12,053 nucleotides of DNA. Source: Deltaproteobacteria bacterium. Lineage in GTDB: Bacteria > Desulfobacterota > Desulfobaccia > Desulfobaccales > 0-14-0-80-60-11. The notes beneath the pieces are model-generated. The model made no database searches. It was not told where the DNA came from and saw only the letters and a program-made list of their open reading frames with translations. The stretch lies in contig JAMCQY010000208.1 of the NCBI GenBank assembly GCA_023381945.1, positions 1 through 12,053 on the forward strand, written 5' to 3'. Position 1 is the first letter of the stretch. Every line of letters begins with the position of its first letter. The translations under genes were made by a program, and so were the position numbers. Of the stretch, positions 1 to 4,575 are shown piece after piece.

Positions 1-174
1 GAACTGCTCGACGGCCTGCCGGAAAACCAGCGTCGGGCCCTGGTTCTGAAACGCTTCGCCGGACTCTCCTATCAGGAGATCGGCGAAGAGATGGGGCTCA
101 GCCCCCAGGCGGTGGACGGCCTGCTGAAGAGGGCCCGCCAGTTCCTCAAAAAGGCACTGCGGGACTATCTCTGA
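1..174 (+). CDS. ECF-type sigma-70 family sigma factor, C-terminal fragment (region 4)
   Basis: The reading frame is open from the first base to a TGA at 172-174 and gives 57 residues; the N-terminal part lies outside the window. The residues form a sigma region 4 helix-turn-helix: LPENQRRALVLKRFAGLSYQ, then EIGEEMGLSPQAVDGLL and a basic end with KRARQFLKKAL. Region 4 recognises the -35 promoter element, and in ECF factors it is the part usually masked by an anti-sigma factor. A zinc-finger anti-sigma gene lies on the same strand about 1.5 kb downstream, and I infer it is the partner, although a TPR gene and an opposing ferritin-like gene intervene. Family assignment is firm; the ECF subgroup and target genes cannot be told from this fragment. 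Confidence 0.88.
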   Translation, partial: ELLDGLPENQRRALVLKRFAGLSYQEIGEEMGLSPQAVDGLLKRARQFLKKALRDYL

Positions 175-193
175 TTAAGGCCGTTCGGCGACC

Positions 194-235
194 TTTTCTA
201 CTGATTCGCAGTATGATAACTTTATTAGTAGAAAA
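194..235. repeat. AT-rich inverted repeat between the sigma and TPR genes
   Basis: TTTTCTACT (194-202) is matched exactly by its reverse complement AGTAGAAAA (227-235). Pairing extends inward through one G-T wobble to a 12-bp stem (194-205 with 224-235) around an 18-nt loop. There is no T-run after the right arm on either strand, so it is not a normal intrinsic terminator. An operator or an mRNA 3'-end structure is possible; the function is unknown. Confidence 0.5.
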
Positions 236-283
236 AGATACATCGCCACTCCTATGGCCAGATTTATGCTAAAATGTGCCAAA

Positions 284-313
284 TCTTGGTGATAAGGTAA
301 TTTTAATTAAGCT
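284..313 (+). promoter_or_regulatory. Putative promoter of the TPR gene (TCTTGGTG motif)
   Basis: The octamer TCTTGGTG (284-291) gives a -35-like TTGGTG, a 16-nt spacer and a -10-like TAAGCT (308-313), placing a start about 25 nt before the ATG at 345. The same octamer with the same 16-nt spacing precedes the anti-sigma gene. The -10 is weak, so a housekeeping promoter is uncertain. Confidence 0.35.
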
Positions 314-320
314 ATGGGGC

Positions 321-338
321 CCAAACCAAGTTTGGAGG
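321..338 (+). promoter_or_regulatory. Hairpin overlapping the ribosome binding site of the TPR gene
   Basis: CCAAAC (321-326), CAA loop, GTTTGG (330-335) is a perfect 6-bp hairpin. Its right arm runs into the Shine-Dalgarno GGAGG (334-338), six bases before the ATG at 345. This ribosome binding site decides the start codon. The hairpin could lower translation initiation, but it is short and may be chance. Confidence 0.45.
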
Positions 339-344
339 ACAAAG

Positions 345-1076
345 ATGGCGACTCGTTATCTGCTCCTGTTGTTCCTTGTCTGTCTCGGCCTTATTCTGCC
401 TGCCTCAACGGCCTCAGGAGAACGGGGGCCCAATGTCGTGCAATTGCGCCAGGCCGTTATTCAGAACCCCTCGGACCCCGAGGCTAATTATAAGTTGGGG
501 ATGAAGTATTTTGAGATGGGGCGTCTGAAGCCGGCGGCCAAGTACCTGAAGGAAGCCGTCCGCCTCAAGCCTGGCTATCCGGAAGCCCTCGATGGCTTGG
601 CCAAGTTAAACAGCGAGCAGGGCAATGCTGCGGCTGCCGCTGGCAATCTCGGAAAATTGATGAAGTTGCAGCCGAAGAATAAAGAACTGCCCGAGCGGCT
701 CAGCAATGCTTTGAACCAGCAGGGGCTGGCCCTCCTCCAGGAGGGCAAGATAGCAGACGCCCAAAAGGCCTTCGAGGAGGCTTCCAAGGCCGATCCTAAA
801 TCCACCGGCGCTCTGAGCAATCTTGGGGTGGCTTACTATCAGGCCGGCCGTCCTGAAGAGGCTGCCGCGGCCTTTCGAGACGCCATCAAGCAAGACCCCA
901 ATAATGCCGAGGCCCATTATAACCTGGGGCTGACGTATGTGGCCTCGGGCAATATGAAGGCCGCCTACGCTGAATCTTTGAACCTTTGGAATCTCAACCC
1001 GGAATTGGCGGGGAGGCTGAACGGTCTGTCCAGGCCGCCGCGTACGGCGTATCCGTACGCCCCACCCGCAAGATAG
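345..1076 (+). CDS. Secreted TPR-repeat protein
   Basis: This 243-residue protein begins with a signal peptide (MATR then a Leu-rich core, probable cleavage near residues 23-25 at ASTASG), so it is probably periplasmic or envelope-exposed. The rest is almost wholly tetratricopeptide repeats, about five: near 43-76, 77-110, 121-152, 153-186 and 187-220, with the pattern NYKLGMKYFEMGR, ALSNLGVAYYQAGRPEEAAA and HYNLGLTYVASGN. TPRs are protein-binding scaffolds, so partners rather than catalysis are expected. I chose the ATG at 345 because GGAGG sits six bases upstream and the signal peptide starts there; an in-frame upstream ATG at 276 would add 23 non-signal-like residues. It follows the sigma gene by 170 bp and may be a target of that sigma factor. 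The exact function is unknown. Confidence 0.85.
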   Translation: MATRYLLLLFLVCLGLILPASTASGERGPNVVQLRQAVIQNPSDPEANYKLGMKYFEMGRLKPAAKYLKEAVRLKPGYPEALDGLAKLNSEQGNAAAAAGNLGKLMKLQPKNKELPERLSNALNQQGLALLQEGKIADAQKAFEEASKADPKSTGALSNLGVAYYQAGRPEEAAAAFRDAIKQDPNNAEAHYNLGLTYVASGNMKAAYAESLNLWNLNPELAGRLNGLSRPPRTAYPYAPPAR

Positions 1077-1175
1077 CAGGGTGGGAAATCTCCAAAGGCT
1101 TTGAGAAATTTAAGCAGTCGTCCACCTGGCAGCCGTAAGCTTTGGTCCAGAAAGAGTTCATCCTGAAGGCAGCGG

Positions 1176-1460
1176 CTATTTTCCGGTGAGCTCTTTGATT
1201 TCTTCTTTGGCGTGCTCGTGCTCTCTCACCTGTTCGGCGTCCAAGCGCAGGAGCATGATTTCGAACTCGCCCACGTGGGTCTTTTCCTCCCGGGCGATAT
1301 CCAGGAGAACCTTTTTAAGGTCGGGGTCGTCGGTCAGGGCCGCCATCTGTTCATACAGGTTAATGGCGTCCAATTCAGCAATGATGGCCGCCCGCAAAAT
1401 CTCTCTATTGAGACTTTCTTTCTTGACTTTGGTGAAATCTATAGGAATTTGGGACAGCAT
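1176..1460 (-). CDS. Small ferritin-like diiron protein, similar to the domain fused to archaeal encapsulins
   Basis: The 94-residue protein is one ferritin-like helical hairpin. Helix 1 carries E29 in IIAELDAINLYEQ and helix 2 carries the E59-x-x-H62 motif in AREEKTHVGEF. These supply half of a diiron site, so a working centre should need dimerisation, as in encapsulated ferritin-like proteins. From memory, the sequence closely resembles the N-terminal ferritin-like domain of the Pyrococcus encapsulin shell protein, including the end ELTG, where the archaeal protein continues into the shell. Here a stop follows directly, and no encapsulin gene is present in the window. The start has AGGAGG four bases upstream. 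A role in iron oxidation/storage or peroxide protection is inferred. It is transcribed divergently from the anti-sigma gene and converges on the TPR gene. Confidence 0.82.
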   Translation of the reverse strand: MLSQIPIDFTKVKKESLNREILRAAIIAELDAINLYEQMAALTDDPDLKKVLLDIAREEKTHVGEFEIMLLRLDAEQVREHEHAKEEIKELTGK

Positions 1461-1505
1461 AAACCCTCCTGGACCTAATGGTTGGCCGGTTTTGGCGCTG
1501 GGCAG

Positions 1506-1534
1506 AAGATAAGCATGGCAGCCGCAACCGTCAA
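1506..1534 (-). promoter_or_regulatory. Putative sigma-70 promoter of the ferritin-like gene
   Basis: On the minus strand TTGACG (1534-1529) is followed by a 17-nt spacer and TATCTT (1511-1506), about 45 nt upstream of the start codon at 1460. The match to consensus is good for the -35 and moderate for the -10. Confidence 0.5.
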
Positions 1535-1541
1535 GAAAGAT

Positions 1542-1557
1542 CTAGGCAAAAGCCTAG
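1542..1557. repeat. Perfect 6-bp inverted repeat upstream of the ferritin-like gene
   Basis: CTAGGC (1542-1547), AAAA, GCCTAG (1552-1557). It lies eight bases upstream of the putative -35 of the ferritin-like gene, a position that would suit an operator; a chance palindrome is also possible. Confidence 0.35.
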
Positions 1558-1627
1558 CGGAGTCGACGGCCAGAAATCCCTCCGGTCGCTTCCGGAAATT
1601 TTTAAAGCTAAGCACGGGGCGCGCCGG

Positions 1628-1657
1628 TCTTGGTGGATTTTTGTGTTAAACTAAATA
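1628..1657 (+). promoter_or_regulatory. Putative promoter of the anti-sigma operon (TCTTGGTG motif)
   Basis: TCTTGGTG (1628-1635) supplies TTGGTG, then a 16-nt spacer and TAAATA (1652-1657). A start near 1664 would leave a leader of about 20 nt with a GAGGA ribosome binding site (1672-1676) before the ATG at 1685. The octamer and spacing match the site upstream of the TPR gene. Confidence 0.4.
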
Positions 1658-1684
1658 GGGATAATTTTTTAGAGGAATTTAATC

Positions 1685-2128
1685 ATGACTAGCAACTGCC
1701 TCGAGGTGCAGGACAACCTTTCCGCCTGGCTGGACGGTGAGCTGGCGCCCGAGGTGAGGACTCAGGTGGAGCGTCACCTGGAAGGTTGCGCCGGTTGCCG
1801 TCGAGAACTGGCCCAATTGGAGGCTCTGGATCAGGTCCTGGGCACCTTGACGGCCCCGGTTCCCGACCGGTTGCCAGAGAAGGTGCGGGCCCGTCTCACC
1901 CGGCCGTCGCGCCGCTGGTTGCAACGGCTGGCCCTGGCCGCGTCGCTGGTGTTGGGCATTTATTTGGGTGGCAGCCTGGCTCGGAATTTCTATTCCCAGC
2001 CGCAGACACCGAACGGTTTCAGCACGGAAGTCGCCAGCCTGGAAGCCTTTCATGACTTTCCCCAGGGCTCCATGGGGATGATCCTCGCCTCTTATCAAGA
2101 GGACGAAGGAACCGGTAACTGCAATTGA
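1685..2128 (+). CDS. Membrane-bound zinc-finger anti-sigma factor (zf-HC2 family)
   Basis: The 147-residue protein has the ZAS (zf-HC2) layout: a cytoplasmic N-terminal domain with C5 and the signature H31-x3-C35-x2-C38, preceded by NLSAWLDGEL, then one transmembrane helix (about 78-99, WLQRLALAASLVLGIYLGGS) and a short periplasmic tail. Such proteins hold an ECF sigma factor inactive at the membrane until an external signal releases it. The start has GAGGA eight bases upstream. The stop overlaps the TTG start of the sensor gene, so the two products are probably made together, as in CnrY/CnrX-type systems. The cognate sigma factor is inferred to be the one ending at position 174. Confidence 0.87.
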   Translation: MTSNCLEVQDNLSAWLDGELAPEVRTQVERHLEGCAGCRRELAQLEALDQVLGTLTAPVPDRLPEKVRARLTRPSRRWLQRLALAASLVLGIYLGGSLARNFYSQPQTPNGFSTEVASLEAFHDFPQGSMGMILASYQEDEGTGNCN

Positions 2129-2718
2129 GACGTAACTGGTTATTATATCTGGTAATTTTTTCGTTGGCCCTGAACTTTGGGACCATCGGCACCATCGTCT
2201 ACCTGCGATACCAGGATAAGGCGCAAGGGCTGTCCCGGGAAATGCCGCCGCCCCTGCCCATCCGGGATCTGTGGCAAACATTGAAGCTGGATGAGACTCA
2301 GCGCCAAGCCGTGCGCGGCCTGTTCTGGCAGCACCGGGCCAAGGTCGAGGAAATCCGGAAAGAATTGTTTCAAAGCCGCCGGGAGCTCTTCGAGTTGCTC
2401 AAATCTGAGACCCCAAATATGGCTGCCATCCGCGCCAAGATCGGGGAAATCAGCGCTTCGCAAGGCAAACTGGAAGAAGAGCTGGTGCGGCACCTGCTGG
2501 AATTCAGGAAAGAATTGAAACCCGAACAGCGCACCGCCTTCCTGAGTCTGGTCCAGACCCGTCTGGAAAAGGCATGCGGTCGCAGGGGCGGCAGGCGCGG
2601 CCCCTGGCACGGGGGGCCGCACCCTGGTCCTGGTATGGGTCCAGGCCCAGGCCCCGGTATGCCGGGTCCGGGAATGGAACCGGGCCTCGGCCCCGCAGGT
2701 CCGGGACGCCCTGACTAA
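2125..2718 (+). CDS. Membrane-anchored periplasmic metal-sensor/chaperone-like protein (CnrX/ZraP/CpxP-like)
   Basis: Translation appears to begin at TTG 2125 in a 4-base TTGA overlap with the anti-sigma stop; there is no in-frame ATG before the membrane segment. The 197-residue protein has an N-terminal membrane anchor (about 5-27), then an all-helical charged domain (50-150) with two LTxxQ-like motifs, LKLDETQRQ (53-61) and LKPEQRTAF (131-139), typical of the Spy/CpxP/ZraP/CnrX heavy-metal sensor group. The last 45 residues are a low-complexity tail of Gly, Pro, Met and His (from 152), which could bind metal or be disordered. The inferred role is to sense a periplasmic metal or envelope signal and control the anti-sigma factor encoded just upstream. 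The family is well supported; the signal is unknown. Confidence 0.8.
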   Translation: MRRNWLLYLVIFSLALNFGTIGTIVYLRYQDKAQGLSREMPPPLPIRDLWQTLKLDETQRQAVRGLFWQHRAKVEEIRKELFQSRRELFELLKSETPNMAAIRAKIGEISASQGKLEEELVRHLLEFRKELKPEQRTAFLSLVQTRLEKACGRRGGRRGPWHGGPHPGPGMGPGPGPGMPGPGMEPGLGPAGPGRPD

Positions 2719-2767
2719 TAGTCAATCAATGACTGGCAATATTTCATCGGTAAATTAAGGAGACTTT

Positions 2768-3082
2768 ATGAAGAATAGACAGTGCTTAATGGCAGGCCTG
2801 GCATTAGCCTTGGCTGCAATATTGCTCCTGGCAGGCGCAGCGCTGGCCCAAAGTCAGGGAGGCGGCCCGGCGGTATGTCCGATGGATCAGGGCAATCAGC
2901 TATGTACCGGCGGCCCGGGTGGAACCTGCGCAGTTAACCCGGCCCAAAACCCCGGCAAGCAGAATTGTTCGGTCACCGGCGCCGCTAAGGCCCAGAACCG
3001 CCAGGGGATGAAGGGACCCCAGGGCGGCGCCCAATCCGGTCAGCCCGCGACTCCGGCCAATCCTCCGGCAACCAGCGAATAA
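2768..3082 (+). CDS. Small secreted hypothetical protein with four cysteines
   Basis: The 104-residue product starts with AAGGAG five bases upstream and has a clear signal peptide (residues 1-27, cleavage after GAALA). The mature part of about 77 residues is rich in Gly, Gln, Ala and Pro and has four cysteines (37, 46, 54, 67), enough for two disulfides or a metal site. The C-terminus (80-104) is Pro/Gly/Gln-rich and probably disordered. I recognise no family. It is 49 bp downstream of the sensor gene and ends before a strong terminator, so it is probably the last gene of the anti-sigma operon and may be an output of that stress response. Confidence 0.7.
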   Translation: MKNRQCLMAGLALALAAILLLAGAALAQSQGGGPAVCPMDQGNQLCTGGPGGTCAVNPAQNPGKQNCSVTGAAKAQNRQGMKGPQGGAQSGQPATPANPPATSE

Positions 3083-3117
3083 GGCAGATTCCTTCCAGGC
3101 CGCGGCCGGTAAAACAC

Positions 3118-3155
3118 GGCGGGGCGTGATTTCTCACGCCCCGCCATTTTCTTTT
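3118..3155. terminator. Rho-independent terminator, probably bidirectional
   Basis: A perfect 12-bp GC-rich stem, GGCGGGGCGTGA (3118-3129) with TCACGCCCCGCC (3134-3145), has a 4-base loop and is followed by ATTTTCTTTT. On the minus strand the stem is followed by a shorter T-rich stretch (GTGTTTT). It lies between the convergent small secreted protein gene and the slyD-like gene and probably ends both transcripts. Confidence 0.9.
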
Positions 3156-3194
3156 ATCGCTCAACTGGGCTCAAGCAATTGAACCCAACATCTT

Positions 3195-3698
3195 TTAGCA
3201 GCCGCAGCCGGAACCGCAGGAGCCGGAGTCGCAGGAACCTGAACTGCAAGAGCAGGCCGACTGCTGGGTGGGATGGTCGGTAATGCCCACGAGCTTGATC
3301 TTGAACAGCAGAGTCTTGCCGGCCAAGGGATGGTTAAAATCCACCACGAATTTATCCGGCTCGATGGCCAAGACCTTGCCCGTCACGGGACCATGGGGGC
3401 TGGCGAATTTGAGTTCCTGGCCCTCTTCAATCTGGTGGTCGCCCAGCATCGATTTGGGAAATTCCCGCTTGAGGTCGTCCCGCAGATCGCCATATGCCTG
3501 ATCCGGAGTCAGGGTCACGTCCTTTTCGCTGTTCACTTCCATATTGATTACCGCATCATTGAAGCCGGCAATGATGCCGCCGCCGCCCACCTGAAATTCC
3601 AGGGGTTCGCGATCGGTGCTGGTGTCAAACACAGTGCCGTCTTCCAGGCTGCCGGTATAGTGTAATTGTACGAAATCGCCATTTTTTACTTTGGCCAT
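3195..3698 (-). CDS. slyD: SlyD-like FKBP-type peptidyl-prolyl cis-trans isomerase
   Basis: The 167-residue protein shows the SlyD arrangement. An FKBP half is at 1-68 (NGDFVQLHYTGSLEDGTVFD, GGGGIIAGFNDAV). The inserted chaperone (IF) domain is at about 70-120 (AYGDLRDDL to VVDF), and the closing FKBP strand at 121-140 includes NHPLAGKTLLFKIKLVGI. It should catalyse prolyl isomerisation and bind unfolded proteins in the cytoplasm. The C-terminal tail has six cysteines in 19 residues (149, 151, 156, 161, 165, 167) separated by Ser/Gly, resembling the metal-binding tail of E. coli SlyD, which stores nickel for hydrogenase maturation; here it lacks the histidines. AAGGAG lies upstream of the ATG. 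No hydrogenase genes are in the window. Confidence 0.92.
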   Translation of the reverse strand: MAKVKNGDFVQLHYTGSLEDGTVFDTSTDREPLEFQVGGGGIIAGFNDAVINMEVNSEKDVTLTPDQAYGDLRDDLKREFPKSMLGDHQIEEGQELKFASPHGPVTGKVLAIEPDKFVVDFNHPLAGKTLLFKIKLVGITDHPTQQSACSCSSGSCDSGSCGSGCGC

Positions 3699-3860
3699 GA
3701 ACCTCTCCTTGGGCTGGGCGCCTTTAAGGATCGCCCCGCCGGATTAATGCAAATTTATGATTATTGAAAACCGTGCGGGTCCATTCAGGTCTGCGGGCAA
3801 AGCACTCGCAGGTTCCCTGGTCTGCATGATTAACTGGACAGCCGCGGTGGGGAATAACGC

Positions 3861-4064
3861 TTAGACCTTCACTACATTCTGAGCCTGTAGGCCTTTTTTC
3901 CCCTGCACTACTTCAAACTCGACTTCCTGGCCTTCTTCGAGGGTCTTGAAACCCTCACCTTCGATGTTGCTGTGGTGTACGAAGACATCGGGGCCGTCGG
4001 CCTGGGAAATGAAGCCATAGCCCTTGGAATCGCTAAACCACTTAACCTTACCTCTGACTTTCAT
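3861..4064 (-). CDS. Cold-shock protein (CspA family)
   Basis: The 67-residue protein is one cold-shock domain, a small OB-fold that binds single-stranded RNA/DNA and melts mRNA structure. RNP1 is visible as KGYGFI and RNP2 as VFVHHS; the N-terminus KVRGKVKWF and the C-terminus QAQNVVKV are typical. I chose the ATG at 4064 because GGAGG (4074-4070) is five bases upstream; a longer in-frame TTG start at 4076 would swallow the ribosome binding site. The gene has a consensus promoter and a folded leader of about 100 nt. That it is cold-inducible is an inference from family and leader; many csp paralogs are not. Confidence 0.95.
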   Translation of the reverse strand: MKVRGKVKWFSDSKGYGFISQADGPDVFVHHSNIEGEGFKTLEEGQEVEFEVVQGKKGLQAQNVVKV

Positions 4065-4080
4065 TACATCCTCCAAAATG

Positions 4081-4161
4081 TTCCAGGCAAAAATATAAGG
4101 GGAAACGACCAGTAAACGTTCCCCTTCTAGAAAAGCCTACAGGCCCCGCGTTTGCCTGGAA
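4081..4161 (-). promoter_or_regulatory. Structured 5' leader of the cold-shock gene
   Basis: In the transcript TTCCAGGCAAA (4161-4151) pairs perfectly over 11 bp with TTTGCCTGGAA (4091-4081), enclosing the leader. Inside are a second helix, AAGGGGAACG with CGTTTCCCCTT (4126-4117 with 4107-4097, one bulged base), and a small GCCTGTAGGC palindrome (4144-4135). The outer stem ends seven bases before the GGAGG ribosome binding site. The layout resembles a three-way junction positioned to gate translation, comparable in principle to cspA thermosensing leaders, although no sequence homology to these is claimed. Confidence 0.7.
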
Positions 4162-4171
4162 TCTATTTTAA

Positions 4172-4199
4172 ATTTTATAAAATCTTTACCCTTTGTCAA
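4172..4199 (-). promoter_or_regulatory. Sigma-70 promoter of the cold-shock gene
   Basis: On the minus strand a perfect -35 TTGACA (4199-4194), a 16-nt spacer and a -10 TAAAAT (4177-4172) predict a start near 4165, only a few bases before the outer leader stem begins. Confidence 0.75.
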
Positions 4200-4257
4200 A
4201 TAGTTGTTTGTGCAATAAAAAAATGATTTTTCGAAAATGGCTTGGGTTAGCAAAAAG

Positions 4258-4286
4258 TGGCGGAAGTGCATGGGAATCGAACCCAC
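4258..4286 (-). other. 3' fragment of tRNA-Sec (selC), attachment-site relic
   Basis: On the minus strand the T arm GTGGGTTCGATTCCCAT (4286-4270) is followed by GCACTTCC, G and CCA (4269-4258). Between the T stem and the discriminator there are eight acceptor-strand bases instead of seven, and the discriminator is G. This is the bacterial tRNA-Sec signature, and the end TTCCGCCA matches E. coli selC from memory. No matching 5' strand GGAAGTGC, anticodon arm or long variable arm lies upstream, so this is a fragment, not a tRNA gene. A tyrosine recombinase remnant follows on the 5' side. I interpret it as the attR duplicate left by an element integrated into the 3' end of selC. Confidence 0.75.
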
Positions 4287-4321
4287 AAATCAACTACTTT
4301 TTACGCTTAAATTCTAATAAG

Positions 4322-4555
4322 TTAGCCCCGCCATTTTTTGCCTTGGTGCCAATCTGGTGCCGTACCTTTTCGGGGCGTTTCCAGCACTGGACCAGGGGTC
4401 CGGTTTCCAGAGGCATAGCGTTCGGTAGATTTCGGATCTTTGTGTCCCAGGAAGGCCCCGATTAAATGTTTGGGCGTCCCGGAGTTGATAGCCTGGGAAG
4501 CGAAGCTATGGCGGGTGGCCTGGTAGAGGGAAATATTCACTCCGGCTTTTACATC
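4322..4555 (-). pseudogene. Tyrosine recombinase (phage/island integrase), C-terminal remnant
   Basis: The frame encodes about 77 residues of the catalytic C-terminus of a tyrosine recombinase: YQATRHSFASQAINSG with the active-site Arg, LIGAFLGHKDP with the conserved His, and STERYAS with the nucleophilic Tyr. A further 30 residues run to a TAG/TAA stop next to the tRNA-Sec fragment. Complete integrases are about 300-450 residues; the N-terminal DNA-binding and core domains and the first catalytic Arg are missing. Recognisable similarity begins around DVKAG (4555), just where the outer-membrane protein gene ends (4576), so a deletion or insertion removed the rest. It is transcribed toward the attachment relic and cannot be active alone. 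Confidence 0.85.
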
Positions 4556-4575
4556 ACAACTTTGCCGCGGACTTA

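Noticed and set aside
276..344. Upstream ATG (276) as start of the TPR protein
   Set aside because: The extra 23 residues would precede the signal peptide, and the ribosome binding site is placed for the ATG at 345.
1077..1175. A lost encapsulin shell gene fused to or following the ferritin-like gene
   Set aside because: The ferritin-like frame ends in a stop and only about 100 bases separate it from the convergent TPR gene, too little for a shell domain; no similarity seen.
1679..2281. 200-codon open frame on the minus strand
   Set aside because: Antisense to the well-supported anti-sigma and sensor genes.
3780..3830. Short repeats (CTGCG...CGCAG and two similar GGTCTGC copies) between the csp and slyD genes, as a terminator
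   Set aside because: The stem is only five base pairs, with no T-run on the minus strand.
4258..4350. A complete tRNA gene
   Set aside because: Only the T arm and acceptor 3' strand are present; no matching 5' acceptor strand, D arm or anticodon arm can be folded.
4193..4465. 90-codon plus-strand frame
   Set aside because: It overlaps the csp promoter, the tRNA-Sec fragment and the integrase remnant, and its sequence has no protein-like pattern.
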